64,000 nucleotides of DNA from Cyanobium sp. FACHB-13342 (GCF_014697415.1 NZ_JACJRT010000014.1:1-64000); one strand, 5' to 3'. Numbered from the stretch's first letter, positions 46,790-55,510 are shown. Program-made: numbers and translations. Notes: generated by a model from the sequence alone, not told the origin.

Positions 46790-47244
46790 TCATTCCCGAT
46801 GTCAATCTGCTGGTGTATGCCTACAACTCCGACGCCCCCCACCATCAGCAGGCCAAGACGTGGTGGGAGCAGGGCGTTCGCGGACGCCAGCCCGTGGCGA
46901 TCCCATGGGTTGTGGCCCTGGGCTTTCTGCGGATCATGACCAGCCGGGCTGTGCTGCCGCGGCCCATGGGCGTTGGAACAGCCCTGGGCCATGTGCGCTC
47001 CTGGCTGGATCAGCCGGCGGTGCTGCTCCTCCAGCCAGGCCCGCGCCACCTCGGCATCCTGACGAGCTTTGGCGAAGCCGGCGTGCTCACTGCGGCCCTG
47101 ATGACCGATGCCCACATCGCCGCCCTGGCCATCGAAAACCAGGCCACCGTGCACTCAAACGACAGCGACTTCAGTCGCTTTCCTGGCCTGCACTGGACCA
47201 ATCCACTCAACGACGTCAGGCCAGCCGGCGCCCCACCTGGCTGA
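46786..47244 (+). CDS. vapC: PIN-domain ribonuclease toxin (VapC)
   Basis: A 152-residue PIN nuclease. D5 in MIIPDVNLLVYAYN, a middle acidic/Ala helix, DAHIAALAIE with Asp, and the final acidic cluster HSNDSDFSRFP complete the metal site, so it appears intact. VapC toxins cut tRNA or rRNA and are silenced by VapB. Start GTG 46786 overlaps the antitoxin. The last 29 bases overlap an open frame on the minus strand that I do not call. Confidence 0.87.
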   Translation: MIIPDVNLLVYAYNSDAPHHQQAKTWWEQGVRGRQPVAIPWVVALGFLRIMTSRAVLPRPMGVGTALGHVRSWLDQPAVLLLQPGPRHLGILTSFGEAGVLTAALMTDAHIAALAIENQATVHSNDSDFSRFPGLHWTNPLNDVRPAGAPPG

Positions 47245-47367
47245 CATGGGCTCGCAGGTCGGCGGGCAGCTCATCGATCGCCTCCATCAGGCCCAGGCGA
47301 TCGGGATGGCTGAGCTGGTGGCCAACCAGCCATACAGCCACACCGAACAGCGAAACCACCGTGGTCT

Positions 47368-47559
47368 TCAAAGCCTGGACCATCTCCTGTGCAGGACCCG
47401 CCCCTCCTCCAGCTCGAAGCGCACCTCGGCGTGGGACAACAGCCCGCACTGCTCACGGATCGCCTGGGGGATCGTGACCTGGCCCTTGCTAGTGATGCCT
47501 ACTCGTGTCGGCCGCCTGTCCAAGATCAGACTCCGCTGCAGAGACCCAGATTTCGACAT
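47368..47559 (-). pseudogene. AbrB/MazE-type antitoxin fragment
   Basis: Read from ATG 47559, a 63-codon frame contains GITSKGQVTIPQAIREQCGL and AEVRFELEEGRVL, a clear SpoVT/AbrB DNA-binding domain. It then ends in an unrelated tail, HRRWSRL. The long C-terminal tail that normally binds the PIN toxin is absent, so it looks truncated. Its ATG lies back to back with the SUI1 ATG (CATG at 47557-47560), so the divergent frames overlap by two bases. It may still bind DNA as an orphan repressor. Confidence 0.7.
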
Positions 47560-47890
47560 GGCCAAAGGCGGCTGGCAGGAATTCAGCAGGCCGGAGAGCC
47601 TCGAGCGCGGCACGGCCAGCGGCCCGCCTGGCGGGCCCACCCCCAAGGCCCAGCAGCGGGTGCGGGTGCAGCGCACCAAGGCGGGCAAGGGCGGAAAGAT
47701 GGTGACGGCGATCACCGGCCTGGAAGCGCCTGAAAGCGAGCTGAAGACCCTGCTGAAACAGCTCAAGGCCGCCGCCGGCACTGGCGGCACCGTGAAAGAC
47801 GGGGTGATTGAACTGCAGGGCGACCAGGTGGCACCCGCCTTGGTGGCACTGGAGAAGGCCGGCTACAGGCCGAAGCAGGCGGGGGGCTGA
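47558..47890 (+). CDS. SUI1/eIF1-like translation factor (YciH family)
   Basis: A 110-residue protein: MAKGGWQEFSRPESL, a basic stretch QQRVRVQRTKAGKGGK, MVTAITGLE, and a core GGTVKDGVIELQGDQV ending GYRPKQAGG. This is the bacterial SUI1/YciH fold, thought to affect start-codon selection or stress translation. Start ATG 47558, back to back with the AbrB-like ATG. A partial second copy of its 3' end lies 1.4 kb upstream. Confidence 0.9.
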   Translation: MAKGGWQEFSRPESLERGTASGPPGGPTPKAQQRVRVQRTKAGKGGKMVTAITGLEAPESELKTLLKQLKAAAGTGGTVKDGVIELQGDQVAPALVALEKAGYRPKQAGG

Positions 47891-47894
47891 TCCA

Positions 47895-48269
47895 GTGCCA
47901 AGCACCAGCCCGAGGCCGTATGAACCGCTGCGCAAATGCCGGGTGGCCTGGCAAGGGCTTCGCTTCGCTCTGCGCGACAAGGGCGTGGCCTACACCCTCG
48001 TGGTGTCGTTGATCCTTCTGGCGATTGCCTTCACCCAGCGGGCCTGGGCCGATCTGGAGCTGCTGCTGGTGGCCACAGCGCTGGTGCTAGCCAGTGAACT
48101 GATCAACACCGCGATCGAAGAGCTCTGTGACTATGTGCAGCCCGAAGCCACCCCACAGATAGGTGCCACCAAGGACATCGCCGCGGCAGGCGTGGGGGTG
48201 TGCGTGCTGGCCTGGGCGGGCGTGATCCTGCTGGAGACCTGGCGGCTGCTGATCTCAGGCCACAGCTGA
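47895..48269 (+). CDS. dgkA: diacylglycerol kinase family protein
   Basis: A 124-residue membrane protein with three helices (about 33-51, 58-75 and 97-114). It has the DgkA hallmarks ASELINTAIEELCD and GATKDIAAAGV. It phosphorylates diacylglycerol or undecaprenol for lipid recycling. Start GTG 47895, 4 bases after the SUI1 stop, so probably co-transcribed. Its position between SUI1 and cysC may be lineage-specific; that needs comparison. Confidence 0.85.
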   Translation: MPSTSPRPYEPLRKCRVAWQGLRFALRDKGVAYTLVVSLILLAIAFTQRAWADLELLLVATALVLASELINTAIEELCDYVQPEATPQIGATKDIAAAGVGVCVLAWAGVILLETWRLLISGHS

Positions 48270-48324
48270 ACAAGCGAACCTTTGCCGAGTTGGATACTGG
48301 GCCAACCAGCGCGCAGTTCAACCG

Positions 48325-48975
48325 ATGTCCGCCCCCACGGTTCCCTACGGCGAACTCACCAACCAGGGAGCCTCCACCAACATCGCCTGGCACCACACCA
48401 CGGTGGACCGGGCAGCCCGGGCCGAACAGCAGGGCCACCGCAGCGCCATCCTCTGGTTCACGGGCCTGAGTGGCTCCGGCAAAAGCACCCTAGCCAACGC
48501 CGTGAACTCCGCCCTGTTTGAGCGGGGACTCAGCTGCTACGTGCTGGATGGCGACAACATCCGCCACGGCCTCTGCAAGGACCTGGGCTTCTCCGACGCC
48601 GCCCGCGAGGAGAACATCCGCCGCATCGGCGAGGTGAGCAAATTGTTCCTCGATGCGGGCGTGGTGGTGCTCACCGCCTTCGTGTCGCCGTTCAAGGCCG
48701 ACCGCGACAAGGCCCGCGCCCTGGTGGACGCCGGCGACTTCATCGAAATCCACTGCGCCGCCGATCTCGCGGTGTGCGAGCAGCGCGACACCAAGGGGCT
48801 CTATGCCAAGGCCCGGGCCGGCGAAATCAAGGAGTTCACCGGCATCTCCAGCCCCTATGAAGCCCCCGAGCAGCCCGAGCTGCGGGTGGACACCGGCGCC
48901 CAGAGCCTGGAGGATTCGGTGGCCGTGGTGCTCAGCTATCTGGCGGGTCAGGGCGTGATCCCGCAGGCGAGCTGA
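48325..48975 (+). CDS. cysC: adenylylsulfate kinase
   Basis: A 216-residue APS kinase making PAPS for assimilatory sulfate reduction. P-loop GLSGSGKST at 47-55, LDGDNIRHGLCKDLGFS, and EEFTGISSPYEAP-like EIKEFTGISSPYEAPE for substrate binding. ATG 48325. The end overlaps the convergent AI-2E family gene by 44 bases. Confidence 0.95.
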   Translation: MSAPTVPYGELTNQGASTNIAWHHTTVDRAARAEQQGHRSAILWFTGLSGSGKSTLANAVNSALFERGLSCYVLDGDNIRHGLCKDLGFSDAAREENIRRIGEVSKLFLDAGVVVLTAFVSPFKADRDKARALVDAGDFIEIHCAADLAVCEQRDTKGLYAKARAGEIKEFTGISSPYEAPEQPELRVDTGAQSLEDSVAVVLSYLAGQGVIPQAS

Positions 48976-50044
48976 CCACCGGCACCTCAGCGGAGCGGAG
49001 CTGGTCGCCCCAGGCATCGAGGAAGGTCTTGGCACAGCTGGCCACCGGCACCGCCAGCACCAGGCCGAGCAGATCCCCCAGGCCCAGCAGGCTGCCCAAC
49101 CGGGCCCCCACCGGCAGGCTGATCAACAGCCAGGCCGGCTGCAGCCCCACGATCCGCCCCATCAACCGGGGCTGGATCACCTGGTCCACCACCTGGCCCA
49201 CGCTGATGGCCGCGGCCAGCACTTCCAGGCCCGTGCGGGGATCATCCAGGGCGAGCAGCACACTCACCACCACGATCGTGAGGGCACTGGCGTAGGGCAC
49301 CAGGGTGGTGAAACCGATCGCCACCGCAAACAACACCCCATAGGGAATTCCCAGCAGGGTGAACACCACGATCTGGGCCAGGCTCAGAATCAACGCCAGC
49401 ACCACCTGGCCGGCGAAATAGCCGCGGAAGGTGCGGTTCAAGGTGGCCACCACCAGCTCCCGCACCCGCGGCGGCAGCCACTGGGCCAGGCCGGCACTGA
49501 TCCCCTCACCGCCGAGCAGCAGAAACACCGCCAGCACCAGCACGATCACGGTGTTCACCGTGAGGCCCACGGTGGTGCCCAACAGGCTGAGCAGCTGCTG
49601 GCTGAACTGGCGGGCGAGCTGGCTGGTGCGGGTGAGCAATTCGCTGCTGAGGTCGCCGAAATCGGTGGGCAGACCCCGCGCCACCGCCCAGTCCTGCAGC
49701 TGCTGCAACAGGGTTTCCCCCTGGGCCAACCAGGCGGGCAGGGCCGTGATCAGCTCGCCCAGCTGCTCGATCAGCCGGGGCACCAACCAGACGGCGGCCA
49801 GACCGATCAGGCCCACACTCACCCCCACCACCAGGGCGTAGGCCAAGCCCCGCGGCAGACCCCGGCCCATCAGCCAGCGGCTGGGCAGATCGAGCAGAAA
49901 GGCGATCAGGGCCGCCGCCACAAACAGGGCCGGGAAGGGGGCCAGGGGCTGCAGCAACTGGCGCAGCACCCAGAGATTGAGCACCAGCAAGGGCAGGGCC
50001 AGGCCAGCCTTCAACCAGGGGGGCAGGACGAGCCGCTCGAGCAT
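48932..50044 (-). CDS. AI-2E family transporter (UPF0118 permease)
   Basis: A 370-residue permease with about eight hydrophobic helices in the family layout: two N-terminal pairs, a long amphipathic middle (ELITALPAWLAQGETLLQQL), then a C-terminal bundle with VVDQVIQPRLMGRIVGLQP. Substrates of relatives vary (AI-2, Na+/H+). The specific role is unknown. Its ATG shares ATGA with the purE stop. Confidence 0.85.
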   Translation of the reverse strand: MLERLVLPPWLKAGLALPLLVLNLWVLRQLLQPLAPFPALFVAAALIAFLLDLPSRWLMGRGLPRGLAYALVVGVSVGLIGLAAVWLVPRLIEQLGELITALPAWLAQGETLLQQLQDWAVARGLPTDFGDLSSELLTRTSQLARQFSQQLLSLLGTTVGLTVNTVIVLVLAVFLLLGGEGISAGLAQWLPPRVRELVVATLNRTFRGYFAGQVVLALILSLAQIVVFTLLGIPYGVLFAVAIGFTTLVPYASALTIVVVSVLLALDDPRTGLEVLAAAISVGQVVDQVIQPRLMGRIVGLQPAWLLISLPVGARLGSLLGLGDLLGLVLAVPVASCAKTFLDAWGDQLRSAEVPVVSSPAGSRPDPPDS

Positions 50045-50625
50045 CAGCCCATCTGCGCGAGATAGGCCTGGCTACCCAGCTCCTGGAGGCGGGCGTCCTT
50101 GGCCGTCACCTGGGCGTGCAGCTCGCTCCGGTAGGCCGTCAGGGCCTCGGCGAGGGGGGCATCGGCCGTGGCCAGAATTTGCACCGCCAGAAGCCCGGCG
50201 TTGGTGCCGTTGCCGATGGCCACGGTGGCCACGGGGATGCCGGCGGGCATCTGCACGATCGAATGGAGCGAGTCCACGCCGGAGAGGGCCCGGCTCTGCA
50301 CCGGCACGCCGATCACCGGCAGGGTGGTGAGGGAGGCCACCATCCCGGGCAGGTGGGCCGCTCCGCCGGCGCCGGCAATGATCACCTTCAGGCCTCGGCC
50401 GGCGGCCTGCTGGGCAAAATCCACCATCTCCAGCGGCGTGCGGTGGGCCGACAACACCCGCACCTCCACGGCCACACCGAAGCGCTGCAAGAGCGCCACC
50501 GCCGGCTGCATCGTGGGCAGGTCGGAGTCGCTGCCCATCACCACGGCCACGCGGGCGATGGCGTGGGGTTCAGCAGAGCCTGGGGAGGGAAGGGCAACCA
50601 CACAGGCGCAGGCGGAGAATGGCAT
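50044..50625 (-). CDS. purE: N5-carboxyaminoimidazole ribonucleotide mutase
   Basis: A 193-residue purine-synthesis enzyme. [21 protein letters not shown] and [14 protein letters not shown] are the substrate-binding loops. The ATG at 50625 gives a 25-residue tail before the core. The divergent nagA start is only 26 bases away, so the promoter of each gene must lie in or beside the other's 5' end. Coupled to the AI-2E family gene downstream. Confidence 0.93.
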   Translation of the reverse strand: MPFSACACVVALPSPGSAEPHAIARVAVVMGSDSDLPTMQPAVALLQRFGVAVEVRVLSAHRTPLEMVDFAQQAAGRGLKVIIAGAGGAAHLPGMVASLTTLPVIGVPVQSRALSGVDSLHSIVQMPAGIPVATVAIGNGTNAGLLAVQILATADAPLAEALTAYRSELHAQVTAKDARLQELGSQAYLAQMG

Positions 50626-50651
50626 TCTCCCGTCTGGCGGCCCTTCTGCCC

Positions 50652-51821
50652 ATGCGCTGGCTCAGCAACGTTCGACTGGCCCAGGCCCGGCGCTGCAGCC
50701 ACGGGGGCCAGCAGCGCTGGCGCATCGGCCTCAACGACGACAACCTGATCGCGGTGGTGGAGCCCCTGCCGGACGGCAGCCGGGCCGCCGGCGACGACTG
50801 GGGCGGCGACTGGCTCAGCCCAGCCGGGGTGGACCTGCAGATCAACGGCGGCCTCGGGCTGGCCTTCCCCGAACTCGGCGAGGCCGACCTGCCGCGGCTG
50901 GGGGAGCTGCTGGAGCGGCTGTGGCGCGATGGCGTGGAGGCGATCTGCCCCACCCTGGTGACCTGCGCTGTGGGGCCGCTGCGCCAGGCCCTGGCCGTGC
51001 TGGCAGCAGCCCGGGAGGCCCACCGCCCGGGCCGCTGCCAGCTGCTGGGAGCCCATCTGGAGGGCCCGTTTCTGGAGCCCACGCGGCGCGGCGCCCACCC
51101 CGCCCAGCACCTGGCCAGCCCGAGCCTGGCGGCCCTGCTGGAGCGCATCACCGGCTTCGAAGACGACATCGATCTGGTGACCCTCGCCCCCGAGCTCGAG
51201 GGCGCCGACACGGTGATCGCCGCCCTGGCGGAACGGGGCATCGTGGTGAGCCTGGGCCACAGCGCCGCCAGTGAAGCCCAGGCCCACGCCGCCTTCACGG
51301 CGGGGGTGACGATGCTCACCCACGCGTTCAATGCCATGCCCGACATGCACCGGCGGGCACCGGGACCGGTGGCGGCGGCCGCCCTGCGGGGGGACGTGGC
51401 GATCGGCCTGATCGCCGATGGCGTGCACGTGGCGCCCACCATGGCGGTGCTGCTGCAGCGGCTGGCCCCGGAGCAGGTGGTGCTGGTGAGCGATGCCCTG
51501 GCCCCCTACGGCCTGGGGGAGGGCCAGCACCGCTGGGATGAACGGCTGCTGATCGTGCAGGACGGCAGCTGCCGGCTGGAGGATGGCACCCTGGCGGGCG
51601 TGACCCTGCCCCTGCTGGAGGGGGCGCGGCGCCTGGCGCAGTGGACGGGCGATCCGGCCCGGGCCATCGCCGCCGCCACCGTGGTGCCCCGGCGGGTGCT
51701 GGGGGATGACCGCACCCTGCCCGAGCTGCTGCTGGGCACACCGCTGATCGAGACCCTGCGCTGGCACGACGGATCAGAGGGCCTGATCTGGCGGCGACCC
51801 GGCCTGGAGGCCACTGCCTAG
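50652..51821 (+). CDS. nagA: N-acetylglucosamine-6-phosphate deacetylase
   Basis: A 389-residue amidohydrolase recycling amino sugars. Metal/substrate motifs: [38 protein letters not shown] and [10 protein letters not shown]. Start ATG 50652 rather than one 33 bases earlier, which would overlap purE. No nagB or PTS gene is nearby; it may serve peptidoglycan recycling. Confidence 0.92.
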   Translation: MRWLSNVRLAQARRCSHGGQQRWRIGLNDDNLIAVVEPLPDGSRAAGDDWGGDWLSPAGVDLQINGGLGLAFPELGEADLPRLGELLERLWRDGVEAICPTLVTCAVGPLRQALAVLAAAREAHRPGRCQLLGAHLEGPFLEPTRRGAHPAQHLASPSLAALLERITGFEDDIDLVTLAPELEGADTVIAALAERGIVVSLGHSAASEAQAHAAFTAGVTMLTHAFNAMPDMHRRAPGPVAAAALRGDVAIGLIADGVHVAPTMAVLLQRLAPEQVVLVSDALAPYGLGEGQHRWDERLLIVQDGSCRLEDGTLAGVTLPLLEGARRLAQWTGDPARAIAAATVVPRRVLGDDRTLPELLLGTPLIETLRWHDGSEGLIWRRPGLEATA

Positions 51822-51846
51822 GATCCGCGCCACGACCGGAAGTTCC

Positions 51847-52566
51847 ATGTCCCCCGAGCAACTGCTGGAAGCCAACCAGGCCGAGAAACTCGAGGTGAAG
51901 GGCTACTTCGAAACCACCGGCTTCGACCGCTGGAATCGCATCTACAGCGACAGCGACGACGTCAACCGGGTGCAGCGCAACATCCGCATTGGCCACCAGA
52001 AAACCGTCGACAACGTGCTGGCCTGGCTCGAAGAGCAGGGCAACCTGGAGCAGCACAGCTTCTGTGACGCCGGCTGCGGCGTGGGCAGCCTGACCCTGCC
52101 CCTGGCCCAGCTGGGGGCGGGCTCAATCGCCGCCTCCGACCTCTCCGCCGCCATGGTGCAGGAGGCGGAGCGCCGGGCTGGCGCAGCGGGCATCGCCCCG
52201 GGCCGGATCAGCTTTCTGGCCTCGGATCTCGAAAGCCTGAGCGGCCGCTACGACACGGTGATCTGCCTGGATGTGTTCATCCACTACCCCCAGCAGCCCG
52301 CCGAGGCGATGGTGCGCCACCTGGCCTCGATGGCGGAACAGCATCTGATCGTGAGCTTTGCCCCCTACACGCCGCTGCTGGCCCTGCTCAAGGGCATCGG
52401 CCAACTGTTCCCCGGCCCCAGCAAGACCACCCGCGCCTACACCCTGCGCGAGGCCGGCATCGTCAAAGCGGCCGAGGAGGCGGGCTTTAAGCCGATGCGC
52501 CGCAGCCTCAACAAGGCCCCCTTCTACTTCTCCCGGTTGATCGCCTTTGAGCGAAAGGGAGCCTGA
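51847..52566 (+). CDS. chlM: magnesium protoporphyrin IX methyltransferase
   Basis: A 239-residue SAM enzyme of chlorophyll synthesis, methylating Mg-protoporphyrin IX. Motifs: EVKGYFETTGFDRWNRIYSD, SAM-binding CDAGCGVGSLTLPLA, and ICLDVFIHYP, with a conserved C-terminal PFYFSRLIAFER. ATG 51847. Confidence 0.95.
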   Translation: MSPEQLLEANQAEKLEVKGYFETTGFDRWNRIYSDSDDVNRVQRNIRIGHQKTVDNVLAWLEEQGNLEQHSFCDAGCGVGSLTLPLAQLGAGSIAASDLSAAMVQEAERRAGAAGIAPGRISFLASDLESLSGRYDTVICLDVFIHYPQQPAEAMVRHLASMAEQHLIVSFAPYTPLLALLKGIGQLFPGPSKTTRAYTLREAGIVKAAEEAGFKPMRRSLNKAPFYFSRLIAFERKGA

Positions 52567-52598
52567 GCCTGGGAGCGGGCCTTCAACCCACCCCCCGA

Positions 52599-53249
52599 TC
52601 AACCCACCACCCGAAAGGTGAGGTTGAGCCGCTCCTGCTGAAGCCGCAGCCGCCGGGGCAGGGCGTGCTGCCACCACAGCTGGGTGGGCGGCTCCATCAG
52701 CAGCAGATCGCCGTTGCGCAAGGGGAGGTTGAACGGAGTGCAGCCGCTGCCGTCACTGCCAAGGCCCATGCTGTAGCCCACCGGCGAGGTCAGTCCAGAA
52801 GGCCTGCGGGGGCTGGGCTGGGGCCGCAGGCGCAAGTCGCGGGGGGCCCCCAGGCTGAGGGAGGCGATCGGCGCAGCGCCATCGAGCTCGGGTTCGTCAT
52901 CGGCGTGCCAACCCATGGCGTCGCGGCCATCGCGATAGCGGTTGAGCAGCAGGGAATTGAAGCGCCACCCCGTGAGCTCCTGCAGCGCCTGGCGCAGCGC
53001 GGCGGCGGCCGGCGACCAGGGCTCAATCACGTTGGCCAGGCCGCTGTAGCGGTAGCCGCAGCCGGGATCGGCCATCCAGCAGGTGAGCCGCGGCAGCAGG
53101 TGACGGCGGCCGTAGAGGGTGATCGCCTCCTGCTTCCAGGGCACCTCGTCCCGCAGCGCCCCCAGGAGCTCGGCCGCCCGGGCCGGGGGCAGCCAGGCGG
53201 GCCAGTGGCGCAGCCGCAGCCCGGGCCGCTCGATTAGGCGCTCAGCCAT
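52599..53249 (-). CDS. AlkB-like Fe(II)/2-oxoglutarate dioxygenase
   Basis: A 216-residue protein of the AlkB fold: Fe ligands H and D in GWHADDEPEL, the second His in WWQHALPRR, and 2-oxoglutarate Arg in LNLTFRVVG; FNSLLLNRYRDGRDAMGWH is typical. Likely repairs alkylated DNA or RNA; it could also act on tRNA or protein. ATG 53249 overlaps the end of the pseudouridine-synthase-like gene. Confidence 0.88.
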   Translation of the reverse strand: MAERLIERPGLRLRHWPAWLPPARAAELLGALRDEVPWKQEAITLYGRRHLLPRLTCWMADPGCGYRYSGLANVIEPWSPAAAALRQALQELTGWRFNSLLLNRYRDGRDAMGWHADDEPELDGAAPIASLSLGAPRDLRLRPQPSPRRPSGLTSPVGYSMGLGSDGSGCTPFNLPLRNGDLLLMEPPTQLWWQHALPRRLRLQQERLNLTFRVVG

Positions 53250-54228
53250 CGGCAGCACCCCGCAGGAGCTCAGGCAACGGCGCCTCCAGCTCCAGCAGGC
53301 CGCCATCGGGGCAGGCCAACCGCAACCGGTGGGCATGCAGGTGGTAGCCACCATCCCCCGGCAGAGCCTGATCGAGCGCCAACCCGCCCGGGGCATAAAG
53401 CGGATCACCCAGCAGCGGAGCCCCGGCGGCGGCGGTGTGGATGCGGATCTGGTGGGGACGCCCCGTGGCGATCGTGACCTCCACCAGCCAGGCGCGATCA
53501 GCCCGTTCCAGCAGGCGCAGCGTGCTGCAGGCCGGCAGGGCAGCGGGATCCGTCGGAGCCGCGGCCCAGATGGTGCCCAGGCGCCGATGGGGACAGCGGC
53601 CAATCGGCGTAGTGAGGCTGAGCTGGTGGTCGGGCTCCAGGGCCAGCAGGGGGGACGCGGGCGCCGGGGGCACAATCAGGGTCCGGTAGGTCTTGCTGCA
53701 GGGCCGGGCAGAGGCGACTGGATCGCGGCCCGCGGCGGTGCTGTCGCGTAGCTGGGCGCTGAGCCAGGCGCGGCTGCCGGAGCGGCGCGCGCACACCAGC
53801 AGGCCCGAGGTGAAGCGCCCCAGGCGATGCACGGGCCGGGCCTCGGGCCAGCGGGCCTGGAGCTGGGCCAGCAGGGTGTGCGCGAGGAAGCCCCCGGCCG
53901 GCAGCACCGGCAGGCCACTGGGCTTGTCGAACACCAGCAGGTCGCCGTCGTCGAACAGGGGGCCGGGCAACACCGGCACGGCGGGCTCCTGCCAGGGGGG
54001 CCGATGCCAGATCAGCTGATCCCCGGCTGCGAGGGCGACATCGGCCTGGAGCCTCTGACCGTTCCTGTCGATCTCCCCGGCGGCGAGCCGTTGTTGCCAC
54101 ACCTGGGCACCGGAGTGGCCATAGCGGGCGGCGTAAAAGGCGCTGACCCACTGGCCGGCATCCGCCGGGGCCACGCGGTCGCGGTAGGCATGGCCCCGGT
54201 TCAAGGCCGCCGGGAGCTCAGTCCACAA
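53242..54228 (-). CDS. RluA-family pseudouridine synthase-like protein, catalytic Asp replaced by Gly
   Basis: A 328-residue protein with an N-terminal S4-like segment (RLAAGEIDRNGQRLQADVAL), GDLLVFDKPSGLPVLPAG, and the RluA active-site stretch read here as HRLGRFTSGLLV. The family is normally HRLDxxTSGL; the Asp is Gly (codon GGG). A C-terminal GRPHQIRIHTAAAGAPLLGD is intact. Either this is a non-catalytic or altered paralogue or a lineage-specific active site. It overlaps the alkB-like gene by 8 bases. Confidence 0.88.
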   Translation of the reverse strand: MWTELPAALNRGHAYRDRVAPADAGQWVSAFYAARYGHSGAQVWQQRLAAGEIDRNGQRLQADVALAAGDQLIWHRPPWQEPAVPVLPGPLFDDGDLLVFDKPSGLPVLPAGGFLAHTLLAQLQARWPEARPVHRLGRFTSGLLVCARRSGSRAWLSAQLRDSTAAGRDPVASARPCSKTYRTLIVPPAPASPLLALEPDHQLSLTTPIGRCPHRRLGTIWAAAPTDPAALPACSTLRLLERADRAWLVEVTIATGRPHQIRIHTAAAGAPLLGDPLYAPGGLALDQALPGDGGYHLHAHRLRLACPDGGLLELEAPLPELLRGAADG

Positions 54229-54251
54229 GACGGTTCAGTCCCCGCAACAGA

Positions 54252-54971
54252 TCAGTCGACAAGACCGTGCTCGAGGGCGTAGCGCACCAGCTCGGTGCGG
54301 CTGGCGGTGCCGGTTTTGATGAACAGGCGGCTGACGTACTTCTCGACGTTGCGGATCGAGGTTTCCAGGCGCCGGGCGATTTCCTTGTTCATCATCCCCT
54401 CGGCCACCAGCTGCAGCACGCTGGCCTCCCGCGGCGTGAACACGTGCTCCGGCGCCGTGGCGAGCTTCTTGGTGCCGCCGGTGGCGAGCAGGGAGCGGAT
54501 TTCGGTGATCTGCTTGGACAGCTGGCCGATGTCGGCGTCGGCAAAGCGGGCCGCCTCCGCCAGCAGGCGCTGCTGGCGCTTGACGACGTTGTTCACCCGC
54601 GCCACCAACTCATCCGGGTCAAAGGGCTTGGGGATGTAGTCGTCGCAGCCGGCCTGGAAGCCGGTGACCCGATCGGCCGTCATGCCCTTGGCGGTGAGGA
54701 AGATCACCGGCGTGCCGCCCAGGCGCTCATCGGCCCGCAACTTCTGGAGCAGCCCGTAGCCATCGAGGCGGGGCATCATCACGTCGCTGAGGATGACGTC
54801 CGGCAGCATCTCCTGGGCCACGGCCCAGCCCTCTTCGCCGTCGTTGGCGGTGGTGACAGCGAAGCCCTCATCCTCCAGGTAGGCCTTCACGGCCGTACGC
54901 AGGCCGGGTTCGTCGTCGACCAGCAGCAAACGCACGGGCGTGGCCTGGGCGGGATCGGGTTCAACAGTCAT
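54252..54971 (-). CDS. ycf29: NarL-type response regulator, Ycf29-like
   Basis: A 239-residue regulator. The receiver domain has phosphoacceptor D63 in LSDVMMPRLDG, FLTAKGMTADRVTGFQAGCD and KPFDPDEL. A long helical linker follows, then a LuxR DNA-binding domain FTPREASVLQLVAEGMMNKE with SIRNVEKYVSRLFIKTGTAS. The FLTAKGMT...GCD and VSRL..TGTASRTEL segments match plastid Ycf29. It may belong to a redox- or light-linked two-component path; no kinase is adjacent. Confidence 0.82.
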   Translation of the reverse strand: MTVEPDPAQATPVRLLLVDDEPGLRTAVKAYLEDEGFAVTTANDGEEGWAVAQEMLPDVILSDVMMPRLDGYGLLQKLRADERLGGTPVIFLTAKGMTADRVTGFQAGCDDYIPKPFDPDELVARVNNVVKRQQRLLAEAARFADADIGQLSKQITEIRSLLATGGTKKLATAPEHVFTPREASVLQLVAEGMMNKEIARRLETSIRNVEKYVSRLFIKTGTASRTELVRYALEHGLVD

Positions 54972-54991
54972 GGGCGCAAGTCTGCAGGCTC

Positions 54992-55510
54992 TCAGCGGGG
55001 GCGTCCAGGCACGATCTGCTCGGATTCCCGCAGGGTGCCGCTGTAGCCCAGCTGGCGGGCCAGAGCCGCCAACCCGGCCGGATCCTTGCCCGCCTGCTCG
55101 GGGAAGCAGGTGGCCCACCACACCAGGTGGTCGATGCGGTTGGCGGGGGTGATCGCGCCGCCGGGGTTGAGTTCGCGCAGGAAGAGGTAGGCGCCATTGC
55201 TGGTGACCCGCATCGGCGCGGCCGGGCTGCAACGGATCGTTTCGCTGCGCACCTTGACGTCGTTGGGCTGCTCATCCCAAAACTTGATCCGCCACAGGCC
55301 GGGGGTGTCGCGATCGGCCACGGCGCCGTACACGCCAATGGCCTGCTTGCCCCCCAGGCCGGGGCGCTCCTCCAGCAGGATCAGGCCAGGCGGGCGGGCA
55401 TCCTCGGGCCGCACCCCGCCCCCCTCGGCCCAGGCCGCGGGATTGGTTCCGGCAGCAAGGGCCGCCGCGCAGGCCAGCGGCAGCACCCAACGCAAGGCTG
55501 TTGGCAACAT
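54992..55510 (-). CDS. secreted hypothetical protein
   Basis: A 172-residue protein with a signal peptide at about 1-28 (ALRWVLPLACAAALAAGTNP then AWA, a plausible cleavage site). Two Cys in the mature part (RCSP and ATCFPE) could form a disulfide. Phrases like IGVYGAVADRDTPGLWRIKF suggest a beta-rich fold, but no family is recognised. Upstream of the ycf29-like gene by 20 bases on the same strand and divergent from the cysteine desulfurase. Confidence 0.7.
   Translation of the reverse strand: MLPTALRWVLPLACAAALAAGTNPAAWAEGGGVRPEDARPPGLILLEERPGLGGKQAIGVYGAVADRDTPGLWRIKFWDEQPNDVKVRSETIRCSPAAPMRVTSNGAYLFLRELNPGGAITPANRIDHLVWWATCFPEQAGKDPAGLAALARQLGYSGTLRESEQIVPGRPR

Noticed and set aside
47216-47449. 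A 77-codon minus-strand frame with a hydrophobic stretch (VSLFGVAVWLVGHQL) between vapC and the AbrB fragment
   Set aside because: It looks somewhat protein-like and could be the tail of a broken gene, but has no recognisable family and overlaps both neighbours, so it is not called.
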